Positions 15,499 through 25,487 of a stretch of DNA of 42,239 nucleotides are shown in pieces. The position numbers and the translations under genes were made by a program. Below the pieces are notes generated by a model. The model was not told the origin of the DNA and did no database searches. It saw only the letters and a list, made by a program, of their open reading frames with translations. The number at the start of each line of letters is the position of its first letter. Position 1 is the first letter of the stretch. Source of the stretch: Pacificibacter marinus (GTDB taxonomy: Bacteria > Pseudomonadota > Alphaproteobacteria > Rhodobacterales > Rhodobacteraceae). The stretch covers positions 1 through 42,239 of the forward strand of contig NZ_JAHKPU010000042.1 in the NCBI RefSeq assembly GCF_018860505.1. The letters are read 5' to 3'.

Positions 15499-16810
15499 AA
15501 CGCAGCGCCTCCACAGGGTTCATACGTGCGGCCTTACGCGCCGGAAAAATGGTCACAATAAACGACAGGCCCAAAGACAGGGATACGGCTTTGGCCACAT
15601 CGACAAATCGCAGCTCAGCAGGCAAGGCATAAATGCCCCGAATGGACGGGTCCCAAGCCCCCCCACCGTTGAGATAATTCACGAAAGCCATGATGTTATC
15701 GATGTACATCGCAAAGAGCGCCCCAAGGGCCACACCAGCCACAGTACCGATGATACCGGTGAAGGCACCACAGATGAAAAACACCCGCATTACAGAGGCT
15801 TGCGTCAATCCAATGGTGCGTAAAATGCCGATATCTCGGCCTTTGTTTTTGACCAGCATGATCAGCCCAGAAACGATATTCATCGCAGCGATAAGCACTA
15901 AAATGGATAGAATGACGAACATCACATTGTCTTCGATGTCCAAGGCGCGCAAAAACGACCCAGAGGCATCGCGCCACGTCCAAACCATGCCGCGTTCGCC
16001 CACAGCCGTCAGTAAGGGAAGCGCCAGATCATCGACCTGCTCAGGGTGTTCCACCATGACCTCGATTTCATCGGCAGCGCCCGCACGGTTAAAGTATTTT
16101 TGCGCCTCAGCGAAAGGCAGGTAAGCTCTTGTTTTATCGATATCATATCGCCCAGCGGTAAAGACATAAACGACGTCATAAGACGACACACGCGGCGAGG
16201 TTCCAAAGGCGGTTTTGGCCCCGTTTGGCGAGATCAATTTGATCCGATCACCAACAGCGACCCCCAGTTCGCGTGCGACACCAGAGCCAATAGCAATGCC
16301 ATCAGAAAAGCGCGAAATATCGCCCCAAGAGTCATCAGGCGTTTGCCCCACACGCGGGATGGTCAACAGGTCATCGTAAGAGATGCCGTAAACATCGATA
16401 GCGGCATTGGAGGACCGGTAAGACCCAAGCACCTGCCCGCGCACCAAAGGGGCGGCACGAGTGACACCTGGGACGGCGCGGATTGCATCAGACCAAGCAT
16501 CGAAATCGGTGATCGCGCGTGAGGTCTGGCCCTCTTCTACATAGATTGACGAATAGACGGTGACATGAGCGTTAGAGCCCAGAATTGTATCAACAAATTC
16601 GTTGCGAAAGCCTGTGCGCACGGCCAAAGTGATGATCAAAGCGGCCACAGCCAGAGTGATACCTATGAGTGAAATCCACGTCATCGTCGACACGCCGCCT
16701 TCTTCGCGGCGGGCACGCAAATAACGCCAAGCGATCAGCCATTCAAACCGTGAGAACGGAGGCCTTGAGACGGGTTTGGTTTGGGTCACAGGGTCTTCCT
16801 TTGGCGCCAT
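15491..16810 (-). CDS. Lipoprotein-releasing ABC transporter permease (LolC/LolE family)
   Basis: A 439-residue FtsX/LolC/E permease. It has one N-terminal membrane helix (about 40-65, WISLIGITLAVAALIITLAV), a large periplasmic MacB-like domain (about 70-270) and three C-terminal helices (about 290-425) ending in the usual PARKAARMNPVEALRYE. The ATG at 16810 is preferred over a TTG nine codons upstream. Only one permease gene lies with lolD, unlike the lolC-lolD-lolE order of enterobacteria, so the complex is probably a homodimer of this LolF-like subunit, unless a second permease is encoded elsewhere. The product works in the inner membrane. Confidence 0.9.
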   Translation of the reverse strand: MAPKEDPVTQTKPVSRPPFSRFEWLIAWRYLRARREEGGVSTMTWISLIGITLAVAALIITLAVRTGFRNEFVDTILGSNAHVTVYSSIYVEEGQTSRAITDFDAWSDAIRAVPGVTRAAPLVRGQVLGSYRSSNAAIDVYGISYDDLLTIPRVGQTPDDSWGDISRFSDGIAIGSGVARELGVAVGDRIKLISPNGAKTAFGTSPRVSSYDVVYVFTAGRYDIDKTRAYLPFAEAQKYFNRAGAADEIEVMVEHPEQVDDLALPLLTAVGERGMVWTWRDASGSFLRALDIEDNVMFVILSILVLIAAMNIVSGLIMLVKNKGRDIGILRTIGLTQASVMRVFFICGAFTGIIGTVAGVALGALFAMYIDNIMAFVNYLNGGGAWDPSIRGIYALPAELRFVDVAKAVSLSLGLSFIVTIFPARKAARMNPVEALRYE

Positions 16811-16940
16811 TGATTGCTTAGGCGACCATGTTGGCAAAGTTACAAAAGGTCAAGTTCGCCAAACATTTGCGACAGCAATAGGACGTGTTCCAAATGCCCG
16901 TCGAACTGTGCTGCATCAGTCCGCAATCCCCCTCGCACAG

Positions 16941-17441
16941 CTAAAACCGTGCTGGACGACGCCGGCGAAACGGCCACATTATGAAATGCAGCACAGCTGC
17001 AATAAAGGCCCAACCGATTGCAAAGCCAATCCCAGAGGACAAAGCGCCCTCAAGCGTCAAAGGCAAGGCAGGGCGAAAGGTGTCATAAGTCGCACGCACC
17101 ACGGCCTGATCGCGCAATCGATGCGGCATAGACACCCGCGCAATTGGCGAGGCGGTGGTGAGTGCGGCAAGGTCTTCTTTAAGCCTACGATGACGTTCAA
17201 TGGTCGCGCGCATATCATTGCGGCGATTCTCCAAAAATACTGAACCACCCATGGAGGCCAAAGCCGCGTCACGAGTCATGTTTGCTTTTCCCGCAGAGGT
17301 GTCAAAATCTTGGATCACCACAGCGAGCGCATCGACCTGTCCGCCCAAACGCTGCATATATTGTTGAGTAAATTCAGGGAATTGCGACAGCGTTGCCGCA
17401 CCGAACATCCCGCCTATGAGTGTCAGTGTTTTTAAGATCAT
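16941..17441 (-). CDS. DUF2937 family membrane protein
   Basis: A 166-residue protein of the DUF2937 family. The N-terminal hydrophobic segment (about 5-22) is followed by a long helical, charged periplasmic part beginning FPEFTQQYMQRLGGQVDAL. A C-terminal membrane helix (about 137-156, SGIGFAIGWAFIAAVLHFIM) leads to a basic tail (FRRRRPARF). The function is unknown. It lies alone between lolC/E and proS on the same strand. Confidence 0.8.
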   Translation of the reverse strand: MILKTLTLIGGMFGAATLSQFPEFTQQYMQRLGGQVDALAVVIQDFDTSAGKANMTRDAALASMGGSVFLENRRNDMRATIERHRRLKEDLAALTTASPIARVSMPHRLRDQAVVRATYDTFRPALPLTLEGALSSGIGFAIGWAFIAAVLHFIMWPFRRRRPARF

Positions 17442-17565
17442 GCTCTGCCTCGGAGCTGGTATTTTTGTTTGTTCTTACAGCAAGGTTAGTCAGATTCGCC
17501 CTATGACGCCAAGCCATCCTTATACGGTGCGCGGGTCTTTGCCGCAGAGGCCTACAGAAACAGCA

Positions 17566-17595
17566 AAACGCCCCACAAATAATTGCAGGGCGTTT
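17566..17595 (-). terminator. Probable terminator of proS
   Basis: AAACGCCC (17566-17573) and GGGCGTTT (17588-17595) form an 8-bp stem with a 14-base loop, 40 bp after the proS stop. On the minus strand the stem ends in TTTT and a T-rich stretch. It separates proS from the DUF2937 gene. Confidence 0.6.
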
Positions 17596-17634
17596 GTAAT
17601 AGTGTCGAGACATGCAAGTTAAGTGCCTGGATGT

Positions 17635-18972
17635 TTAGAGTTCCGCGTAGATTTTTGCGATTTTTTCAATGGCCAGCTCGGGCGTCATTTCCTCAGACTC
17701 ACCAGTCCGGCGCGATGTCACTTCGACCACTCCGTTTTTCAACCCACGCGGGCCAACGGTGATACGCCACGGCAGACCAATTAAATCCATCGTCGCGAAT
17801 TTGCCGCCAGCACGTTCTTTGCGATCATCATACAAAGGATCAAGACCCAAGGCTTGGAAGGATTTGTAAAGCGCCTCACAGGCTCCGTCAGCGTCCTCAT
17901 CACCTTGTTTCAGGTTCACGATGCCGACATGAAACGGGGTCACGCCTTCAGGCCAGATAATGCCCTTATCATCGTGATTGGCTTCGATCAAAGCGCCGAG
18001 CAAACGTGACACGCCGATGCCATGCGATCCCATGTGCACAGGGGTCTTTTTACCATCTTGGCCAACGACTTCTGCGCCCATGCTCTCAGAGTATTTGGTG
18101 CCGAAGTAGAAAATTTGCCCCACCTCAATACCACGCGCTGTCATTTGACGGTCCGCAGGCACCTTAGCAAACTCATCAGCGTCATGGGTCTCGTCTGTGC
18201 GCGCGTAAAGTGATGTGAATTCTTCCATCACGCCACGGCATTGATCGACATCATAAGGATCGATGTCGCGCTCACCGAGTTTGATGTCCGTGACACCTTT
18301 ATCGTAAAACACCTCGGATTCGCCTGTGTCGGCCAGCACTAAGAACTCATGCGTATCATCGCCACCAATAGGTCCTGAATCTGCACGCATAGGAATGGCT
18401 TGCAGCCCCATACGCTCATAGGTGCGCAAGTAAGACACAAGATGGCGATTGTAAGCGTGCATCGCGTCTTCTTTAGTTAAATCAAAGTTATAGCCGTCTT
18501 TCATCAAGAACTCACGGCCCCGCATCACACCAAAACGTGGACGCACTTCGTCACGGAATTTCCACTGAATGTGGTAGAGCGTCAAAGGCAAGTCTTTGTA
18601 AGACCCCACATGAGCACGAAAAATATCTGTGATCATTTCCTCATTGGTCGGACCATATAACATGTCACGACCTTGGCGATCAGAAATCCGCAGCATCTCG
18701 TCGCCATAAGCGTCGTAACGACCACTTTCACGCCACAAGTCCGCAGACTGCAATGTCGGCATCAAAAGTGGGATATGGCCCACACGCTGCTGCTCCTCAT
18801 GGACGATATTTTCGACCTTTTTCAGAACCTTATAACCCAAAGGCAACCATGAATAGATACCCGCAGATTGCTGACGGATCATCCCCGCACGCAACATCAA
18901 TCGATGAGACGCAATCTGGGCGTCCGCAGGGGTTTCTTTGAGAACGGGCAAAAAGTAACGGCTTAGGCGCAT
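17635..18972 (-). CDS. proS: Prolyl-tRNA synthetase, compact alphaproteobacterial type
   Basis: A 445-residue class II synthetase that charges tRNA-Pro. Motif 1 lies around [20 protein letters not shown], motif 2 around [29 protein letters not shown], motif 3 around [14 protein letters not shown], and the anticodon-binding domain at about 345-445. It is about 125 residues shorter than the E. coli enzyme because it lacks the INS editing domain between motifs 2 and 3. This is normal in alphaproteobacteria, which usually use a separate Ala-tRNA-Pro deacylase, not seen here. The ATG has AGG about ten bases upstream. Confidence 0.95.
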   Translation of the reverse strand: MRLSRYFLPVLKETPADAQIASHRLMLRAGMIRQQSAGIYSWLPLGYKVLKKVENIVHEEQQRVGHIPLLMPTLQSADLWRESGRYDAYGDEMLRISDRQGRDMLYGPTNEEMITDIFRAHVGSYKDLPLTLYHIQWKFRDEVRPRFGVMRGREFLMKDGYNFDLTKEDAMHAYNRHLVSYLRTYERMGLQAIPMRADSGPIGGDDTHEFLVLADTGESEVFYDKGVTDIKLGERDIDPYDVDQCRGVMEEFTSLYARTDETHDADEFAKVPADRQMTARGIEVGQIFYFGTKYSESMGAEVVGQDGKKTPVHMGSHGIGVSRLLGALIEANHDDKGIIWPEGVTPFHVGIVNLKQGDEDADGACEALYKSFQALGLDPLYDDRKERAGGKFATMDLIGLPWRITVGPRGLKNGVVEVTSRRTGESEEMTPELAIEKIAKIYAEL

Positions 18973-19133
18973 CGTATAGCCTCTAGGTATAGGTGAATTT
19001 ATATCCGTCTAAGCGATCCGCCTCATGCAAACAAGACGCCAAGACCTTTTGCCTTTAGAACTTAACCATTTTGTAGCCTCTCTCGTGCACAAGTATGAAA
19101 CACTTCTCTTTTTCCAAGGTTACAGGTGCGCAT

Positions 19134-19433
19134 GTGAAATACATTTTATACGGGGTGGTTATATTGTTCAGCCTCGCCTTTACGCCCATTGCGTTGCTCT
19201 CGGTGCCGCCAAAGGAATCAGGGCCTGTGATCGCAGTCTTTGCCCCATGGGCAGACATGGACAGTGCTATCAAGGCCTCTGGCACAAAGGAAATTTTTCC
19301 GATCAGAACCGTACTCGCAGCCATCATAGATGCACCGTCTCAAGAGGCACGTAATGCGCTAAAACACAGTGGCGCACTCTTTATTCTTAACGGTGACTTG
19401 CTCGCCATTCTATGCGGAGTCAAAAATGTTTAG
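19134..19433 (+). CDS. Small membrane-anchored protein coupled to the chemoreceptor
   Basis: A 99-residue protein of unknown family from a GTG at 19134 (AGG seven bases upstream). An ATG at 19095 would add 13 residues and cannot be excluded. One N-terminal hydrophobic helix ([22 protein letters not shown]) anchors or exports it. The outer part contains [23 protein letters not shown] and ends near [14 protein letters not shown]. Its stop lies inside the chemoreceptor gene (8-bp overlap, ATGTTTAG), so the two are translationally coupled. A role as an outer sensor or assembly partner for the receptor is a guess from this coupling. Confidence 0.6.
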   Translation: MKYILYGVVILFSLAFTPIALLSVPPKESGPVIAVFAPWADMDSAIKASGTKEIFPIRTVLAAIIDAPSQEARNALKHSGALFILNGDLLAILCGVKNV

Positions 19434-21228
19434 TTCCCGTGACAAAATCGATCCTACCACACTGCAAGGCGTTAATGTTCTCTCTAAGCTATGCATGGGC
19501 TTAGCAATTGCCACCGTCGGCTTTGTGGCCTTAGAGGGCGGACAGATCATCATCGCCATCGTCGGGGCAGTGTTTTTTTCATCTGTTGCGTTCTTTGCAG
19601 CGCGATCTAGAACAGAATCCGCCAAGGTTTTCATCGCCCTTTCCCTCGTCGGCGTTACGATCACTTTGAATGCGGCTCTCATAGGGCATCCGCTGCAAAT
19701 TGACGTGCACATGGTGTATTTTGCTGTTCTGGCTATGATAGTGCTCATGAACAAAAATGCTGCCCTATTGACTGCGGCCGCAACCATCGCTCTGCATCAT
19801 GTGCTGTTCACGCTGGTGGCACCAGCCTTACTATATCCATCAATCGACTTGACACAAAACCTCGGACGAACAGCTTTTCATGCAGTGGTTGTGATCATGG
19901 AAACCGCAATTTTGTCCCATATGATCCACATGCGCAGCAAACTCGATGCAATCATCAAAGACAAAGAAGAGCAGACCAATGCGGCTCTAGACGAGGCTCG
20001 TGCCGCCTCCACGCAAGCCGGTGAGGAAAAAAGTCGCACAGAACAGGCCTTGATATCTGCAAAAACCGCCACCGAAGAAGCTGCCATTGCCAAGGTTGAA
20101 GCGGAACGCGCACTCGCAGAATTCCAAGAAGCACAGCTTGAACGAGCAGAACTACGTAAAATTTCAGATGCTGCTCAAAAAAATCGTGATACGGCATTGC
20201 ACCAATTGGTTACAGTCTTTGGCCGCCATCTAGACCAATTGTCTTCCGGTGATCTAAGCACAAAAATCACCGAAGCGCTGGACGACAACTACGAAGACTT
20301 ACGTCACAGCTTCAATTTGGCCGTGTCAAAGTTAGGGGCAACTATTCACCAAGTGCGAGATCAATCAGGGAACATTCAAGATCAGTCGCGCGAAATCGCC
20401 AACTCTGCCAATGATCTGTCTTTGCGCACCGAACGTCAGGCCGAAACTCTGGCTGAAATTGCAAGATCAATCACTGGGTTGACAGAATCCCTTAGCACTG
20501 TGGCCAAAGATTCTGGAGACGCTCAAAAACTTGCCGAGATTACGTCCCATGAGGCTGCTGAGGGCAGTAAAATCATGCAAGACGCGGTCAAAGCAATGGC
20601 AGAGATCGAAAACAGTTCAAAAGAGATCAATAAAATCACCAGCGTTATTGATGACATCGCATTCCAAACAAACCTGCTTGCGCTCAATGCGGGTGTCGAG
20701 GCCGCGCGCGCAGGCGATGCAGGACGTGGATTTGCTGTTGTGGCGTCTGAAGTGCGGGCGCTGGCTCAACGGTCATCAAACGCAGCGCGTGAAATTAATG
20801 AATTGATCAATTCTTCTGTTCAACAAATTTCAGGTGGCGCCGACCTTGTAAACAAAACAGGAAATGCCCTTGAAGGCATCAAAAGTTCGGTGGACAAAAT
20901 TACAAATCGCTTAAGTTCCGTGGCGGAATCGACAGCCAATCAATCTCGAAATCTCACAAGCGTGAACTCAGCTGTTGGTGAATTAGAAAGCGTCACACAA
21001 CAAAACACGGCTATGTTCGAAGAAACAACTGCGGCAAACTCTCAACTGTCGAATGCAGCTCAATCGATGAGTTCTCTTGTTCAAACATTTGTAACCACAG
21101 ATCCTGACTTTGGTGCCAGTGACGAATCCTTCGAACAAAATATTTCTGACGACCCTCTTTTATCGCAGACAGTACAGGAAGCTCATATCACGGGCAGTGG
21201 CCAAATTACAAAATCAACGGCTCTTTGA
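19426..21228 (+). CDS. Methyl-accepting chemotaxis protein with multi-pass membrane sensor
   Basis: A 600-residue chemoreceptor. Residues about 20-168 hold five to six membrane helices with conserved-looking His residues ([35 protein letters not shown]) and no large periplasmic domain, so it senses within or near the membrane. A long coiled coil (about 170-265) leads to a HAMP-like segment ([13 protein letters not shown]). The signalling domain has the hairpin tip [20 protein letters not shown] at about 405-425. No C-terminal NWETF-type CheR tether is present. The ATG at 19426 has GGAG six bases upstream; an upstream start at 19369 would read through the preceding gene. Its ligand is unknown. 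Confidence 0.9.
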   Translation: MFSSRDKIDPTTLQGVNVLSKLCMGLAIATVGFVALEGGQIIIAIVGAVFFSSVAFFAARSRTESAKVFIALSLVGVTITLNAALIGHPLQIDVHMVYFAVLAMIVLMNKNAALLTAAATIALHHVLFTLVAPALLYPSIDLTQNLGRTAFHAVVVIMETAILSHMIHMRSKLDAIIKDKEEQTNAALDEARAASTQAGEEKSRTEQALISAKTATEEAAIAKVEAERALAEFQEAQLERAELRKISDAAQKNRDTALHQLVTVFGRHLDQLSSGDLSTKITEALDDNYEDLRHSFNLAVSKLGATIHQVRDQSGNIQDQSREIANSANDLSLRTERQAETLAEIARSITGLTESLSTVAKDSGDAQKLAEITSHEAAEGSKIMQDAVKAMAEIENSSKEINKITSVIDDIAFQTNLLALNAGVEAARAGDAGRGFAVVASEVRALAQRSSNAAREINELINSSVQQISGGADLVNKTGNALEGIKSSVDKITNRLSSVAESTANQSRNLTSVNSAVGELESVTQQNTAMFEETTAANSQLSNAAQSMSSLVQTFVTTDPDFGASDESFEQNISDDPLLSQTVQEAHITGSGQITKSTAL

Positions 21229-21284
21229 GCAGCTAGGACTTGAACGCAAGCGACGACAGGGCGATATGTAACAAAACATGGAGA

Positions 21285-22454
21285 ATGATTTTGGCCCTAC
21301 CAGTTCGCGACCAAGTCAAATATTGGAGTATCGCCAGCGTTGTATTCTTAGGTGCAATATGGCTTTTAAGCGATGTCATGTTGCCATTCATCTTGGCAAT
21401 GGCTGTGGCTTACATGCTTGATCCAGTGGCCGACAGATTAGAGGCAATGGGATTATCACGAGCGGTTGCCACAGTGGTTATCACCGCCGTAGCAGCCTTT
21501 GCCTTTGTGCTGATTGCCTTATTGGTTTTACCAACACTTGTTGGCCAAGCCACCGATTTAATTGCCACTGCACCGCAATTGTTCGACGACTTACAAAAAT
21601 TTCTAACCGCGAAATTCCCTGAAATTCTTGACGAGCAAAGCCAGCTGCATCAGTCGTTGCTACAAATCGGTGAGACCATTCAATCCAAAGGCGGAGAACT
21701 GCTATCAACGGCCGTAGGGTCCGTCATGAGCATTTTTAACGTCATGATGATCTTATTCTTGGTACCGGTGATCACCTTTTATCTCCTACTCGACTGGGAC
21801 CGGATGGTTGAAGAAATCGATAATCTTTTGCCGCGCGATCACGCACCTGTGGTGCGTCGCCTTGCGTTCCAAATTGACAAGACGCTTGCCTCATTCATCC
21901 GCGGCCAAGGCACAGTCTGTTTGATTTTGGGCGGGTTCTATGCCGCAGCTTTAATGCTTGTTGGGCTAAAATTTGGCTTGGTGACAGGTGCAATCGCAGG
22001 GGCACTGACATTTATTCCCTATGTCGGTGCGCTTGTAGGGGGCGTTTTATCCATAGGTTTGGCACTGTTTCAATTTTGGGGCGGTACAGAGGTGGTCGAC
22101 GGGGTCACCGTTACCGCAGCAACCGATTGGCTGCGCATCGGGCTAGTGATTGGTATCTTTGCTTTGGGGCAGTTTTTTGAGGGCAATATTTTGACACCTA
22201 ATCTGGTAGGATCTTCCATCGGCTTACACCCTGTATGGCTTATTTTTGCTTTGACTGCTTTTGGAGCAATATTCGGCTTCGTTGGGATGCTGATTGCGGT
22301 GCCAGTTGCCGCGTCAATCGGTGTCGTCGCGCGTTTCGCGGTGGAGCAATACCATGAAAGTCGGTTGTATACTGGGTTAGAGGCGACAAGTCAGCGCACC
22401 GCAACGGACGCCGGCCCAGCCACCACCGCCACTGATGACCCCGAGCATTCTTAA
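21285..22454 (+). CDS. AI-2E family transporter (PerM-like permease)
   Basis: A 389-residue inner-membrane protein of the AI-2E/PerM family. It starts LPVRDQVKYWSIASVVFL, typical of rhodobacterial members. It has paired N-terminal helices (about 15-55), an amphipathic middle region (about 90-150) and a cluster of C-terminal helices with FIPYVGALVGG and GNILTPNLVGSSIGLHPVWL. Family members export autoinducer-2 or act as Na+/H+ antiporters, so the substrate is open. I chose the ATG at 21285; a TTG at 21240 is possible, and neither has well-spaced ribosome signals. hdaA starts 3 bp after its stop, an order common in alphaproteobacteria. Confidence 0.85.
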   Translation: MILALPVRDQVKYWSIASVVFLGAIWLLSDVMLPFILAMAVAYMLDPVADRLEAMGLSRAVATVVITAVAAFAFVLIALLVLPTLVGQATDLIATAPQLFDDLQKFLTAKFPEILDEQSQLHQSLLQIGETIQSKGGELLSTAVGSVMSIFNVMMILFLVPVITFYLLLDWDRMVEEIDNLLPRDHAPVVRRLAFQIDKTLASFIRGQGTVCLILGGFYAAALMLVGLKFGLVTGAIAGALTFIPYVGALVGGVLSIGLALFQFWGGTEVVDGVTVTAATDWLRIGLVIGIFALGQFFEGNILTPNLVGSSIGLHPVWLIFALTAFGAIFGFVGMLIAVPVAASIGVVARFAVEQYHESRLYTGLEATSQRTATDAGPATTATDDPEHS

Positions 22455-22457
22455 CTG

Positions 22458-23162
22458 ATGGCGGAGCAACTGACTTTTGATCTTCCTGTGCGCGAAGCGT
22501 TACAGCGCGAGGCATTTTTTGTCTCGCCATCCAATGCCATAGCACTCGCAACACTGGACACACCTGAGCTCTGGCCCAGCAACAAGCTTGTGCTCACAGG
22601 TCCTCGTGGATCAGGCAAAACTCATATGGCACATGTGTGGGCTGTGGATCGCGATGCCATCATCATTGATGTCGATGAACTGGCCCATGCAGATATTCCG
22701 ATGTTGGCCAGCATGCGCCATGTCGTGGTCGAGAATGCCGATCGCATTGCCGATTTATCAAATGCGCGCGACACCGAAGAAGCCCTTTTTCACCTACACA
22801 ATTTGATATTGGCGGAAGGTGGACGATTGTTGGTGACCGCCAGCAGACCACCAAATCTTTGGCCTCTATGCCTGCCCGATTTAGCCTCGCGCATGCAGGG
22901 CACTTGTGTCACCAAAATCAATGCGCCAGATGATGCGTTACTGTCTGCCATGCTTCTCAAACAGTTTGAGGATCGTCAGCTGGCAATTTCCTACCCCTTG
23001 ATCCCATTTTTGGTCAAACGGATGGAGCGTTCAACAGCCAATTTGCGCAGCATCGTTGAAGCGCTTGATGCTGCCGCCTTGCGGTTGGGCAAGCCAATTT
23101 CGCGCAAGTTTGCAGCACAAGTTCTGGACAATATCTCTTTGAGCGCGCAGGATAACTTCTGA
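22458..23162 (+). CDS. hdaA: DnaA regulatory inactivator-like AAA+ protein HdaA
   Basis: A 234-residue DnaA-like AAA+ protein without the DNA-binding domain IV. The N-terminal QLTFDLP (about residues 4-10) is the sliding-clamp-binding motif of Hda. Walker A is GPRGSGKTH (about 49-57), the Walker B region reads VVVENADRI, and sensor regions follow (LLVTASRPP, LASRM). Bound to the beta clamp it should stimulate ATP hydrolysis by DnaA and so limit re-initiation of replication. It is co-directional with perM (3 bp) and ppk (30 bp). Confidence 0.88.
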   Translation: MAEQLTFDLPVREALQREAFFVSPSNAIALATLDTPELWPSNKLVLTGPRGSGKTHMAHVWAVDRDAIIIDVDELAHADIPMLASMRHVVVENADRIADLSNARDTEEALFHLHNLILAEGGRLLVTASRPPNLWPLCLPDLASRMQGTCVTKINAPDDALLSAMLLKQFEDRQLAISYPLIPFLVKRMERSTANLRSIVEALDAAALRLGKPISRKFAAQVLDNISLSAQDNF

Positions 23163-23192
23163 AATCCTCTCTCATCGGCAAACTTAAGCGAT

Positions 23193-25379
23193 ATGACTTT
23201 GACGACATCAACAGATTTTCTGAATGCGCCATTCCCAGAGCCTATAGATTTACCCGCAGAATGCCTTGAGGGGCCAAAACGGTTTTTCAATCGTGAACTG
23301 AGTTGGCTAGGGTTCAACTGGCGCGTTTTAGGCGAAGCGCAAAATCCACGGGTGCCATTGCTGGAGCGATTGCGCTTTGTGTCAATTTCTGCGGCCAATC
23401 TGGATGAATTCTACACTGTACGCGTCGCAGGTTTGCGTGAATTGGCCAAAGCTGGCAACACGACACCTGCCGCAGATGGGCGATCGCCTGCTGAACAATT
23501 GGTGCTTATCTCCAAAGATGCGCGCGATTTGCTGGATGCGCAGGTTACGGCTTGGGAACAGATTCGCAGCGAGATGCATTCGCAAGGCATCTCGATTGTG
23601 GACCCAGACCAATTGAACGACGACGATTTTAAACATCTGCGAGACGTGTTTTTGACCCAAGTGTTTCCGGTCTTATCACCTTTGGCTATCGACCCCGCGC
23701 ATCCGTTTCCGTTTGTGCCCAACTCTGGTTTTGTTTTGGCCTTACAATTGGTCCGTGACAAAGACAAACGTACACTGCAAGCTCTATTGCCGATCCCTGC
23801 CCTGATTGATCGGTTTATTCGCCTGCCAGAAACCCCTGACACAATTGATCGTTTTTTACCGCTTGAAGACTTGCTGCTTATCTACATTCGCAATCTGTTC
23901 CCGGGCTACACTGCCGAAGGGTCCTGCACCTTTGGCGTATTGCGTGACAGCGATCTAGAGGTCGAAGAAGAGGCAGAGGATTTGGTGCGTGAATTTGAAA
24001 CCGCGCTGAAACGCAGGCGCCGTGGTGAAGTTGTGCGATTAAAAATTTCCCAGGGCGCGCCTGACGAATTGCGAAACGTGATCAAAGAACAATTGGGCCT
24101 GTCAGAAGACGAAATCCTTGAAGTGCCTGGCATGTTAGGACTGACAGACTTGAATGAGCTGGTGCTGGACAGCCGAAGAGATTTGCAATGGCCAAATTAT
24201 ACGCCACGCGTGCCTGAACGGGTGCAAGATCACGAAGGCGATATGTTCGCGGCGATCACTCAAAAAGACATTTTGCTCCACCACCCCTATGAAACGTTCG
24301 ACCTTGTGATTCGGTTCTTGGCACAGGCTGCAAATGATCCAAATGTGGTGGCGATCAAACAGACGCTTTATCGGACATCACATGACAGCCCGATTGTTTC
24401 AGCGCTTTGTGAAGCTGCCGAAAACGGCAAGATGGTTACGGCATTGGTCGAGTTAAAAGCCCGCTTTGACGAAGCCGCCAATATACGCCAGTCGCGCCGC
24501 TTGGAACGCTCTGGGGTGCATGTAATATACGGGTTCACCAACTACAAAACCCATGCGAAAATTTCCACAGTGGTGCGCCGCGAAGGCTCCAAACTTGTGA
24601 CCTATACGCATTTTGGCACCGGCAATTATCATCCGATTACGGCTCGAATTTATACCGATTTGAGCTTTTTCACATGTGATGCCGCGCTGGGACGAGATGC
24701 CACTAAGGTCTTTAATTACATTGGGGGCTATGCGCCGCCCGAAGGGTTGGAAAATCTGTCCATTTCACCACATACGTTGAAAACGGACCTCTTGGCTGGA
24801 ATTGCGCGAGAAGCAGAATTTGCGCGCGCCGGAAAACCCGCCGAAATTTGGGCTAAAATGAATTCCCTGATTGAACCGCAGGTCATTGACGCGCTCTATT
24901 CTGCAAGCCAAGACGGCGTCAAAATCAACCTTGTCATCCGCGGAATCTGCGGCTTGCGCCCCGGCGTTAAAGGGCTGTCTGAAAATATTCGTGTTAAATC
25001 TATTATCGGACGGTTTTTGGAACACTCGCGTATTGTTTGCTTTGGCAACGGCAAAGGCCTGCCATCGAAGAAAGCGCATGTGTATATGTCATCCGCCGAT
25101 TGGATGGGTCGCAATCTTAACCGCCGCGTCGAAACGCTGGTTGAAATCAAGAACCCCACCGTGAAAGCACAAATTCTACAACAGATCATGGCGGCAAATA
25201 TGGCCGATGTTGCACAAAGTTGGATTTTGGCAGGGGATGGCACATGGCAGCGCCCTGAACTTGATCCAGATATGACGCCTTTTTCGTGCCACCAATTCTT
25301 TATGGAACACCCGTCTTTATCGGGACGTGGCTCTGCGGGGGTTAAGGATGTGCCTGAGCTCACACATACTGACCTTTAA
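23193..25379 (+). CDS. ppk: Polyphosphate kinase 1
   Basis: A 728-residue PPK1 that reversibly polymerises the gamma phosphate of ATP into polyphosphate. The N-terminal domain begins FFNRELSWLGFNWRVLGEA and has SAANLDEFYTVRVAGL. The two catalytic phospholipase-D-like domains carry the autophosphorylated His454 (YKTHAKIS) and the second His611 (FLEHSRIV). Further motifs are HFGTGNYHP and MSSADWMGRNLNRR. The length is normal for the family. The exopolyphosphatase gene follows 108 bp downstream, so synthesis and degradation are encoded side by side. Confidence 0.95.
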   Translation: MTLTTSTDFLNAPFPEPIDLPAECLEGPKRFFNRELSWLGFNWRVLGEAQNPRVPLLERLRFVSISAANLDEFYTVRVAGLRELAKAGNTTPAADGRSPAEQLVLISKDARDLLDAQVTAWEQIRSEMHSQGISIVDPDQLNDDDFKHLRDVFLTQVFPVLSPLAIDPAHPFPFVPNSGFVLALQLVRDKDKRTLQALLPIPALIDRFIRLPETPDTIDRFLPLEDLLLIYIRNLFPGYTAEGSCTFGVLRDSDLEVEEEAEDLVREFETALKRRRRGEVVRLKISQGAPDELRNVIKEQLGLSEDEILEVPGMLGLTDLNELVLDSRRDLQWPNYTPRVPERVQDHEGDMFAAITQKDILLHHPYETFDLVIRFLAQAANDPNVVAIKQTLYRTSHDSPIVSALCEAAENGKMVTALVELKARFDEAANIRQSRRLERSGVHVIYGFTNYKTHAKISTVVRREGSKLVTYTHFGTGNYHPITARIYTDLSFFTCDAALGRDATKVFNYIGGYAPPEGLENLSISPHTLKTDLLAGIAREAEFARAGKPAEIWAKMNSLIEPQVIDALYSASQDGVKINLVIRGICGLRPGVKGLSENIRVKSIIGRFLEHSRIVCFGNGKGLPSKKAHVYMSSADWMGRNLNRRVETLVEIKNPTVKAQILQQIMAANMADVAQSWILAGDGTWQRPELDPDMTPFSCHQFFMEHPSLSGRGSAGVKDVPELTHTDL

Positions 25380-25487
25380 CCTCGCGCATTTTGGCTGGTG
25401 TTCCAAAGACAGCCGTAAACGTGCTCAACGATTGACAGCACTGCCCTTGATTTGGCAGTCTGCGCCACAGCCACCGAGGAAAACAAT

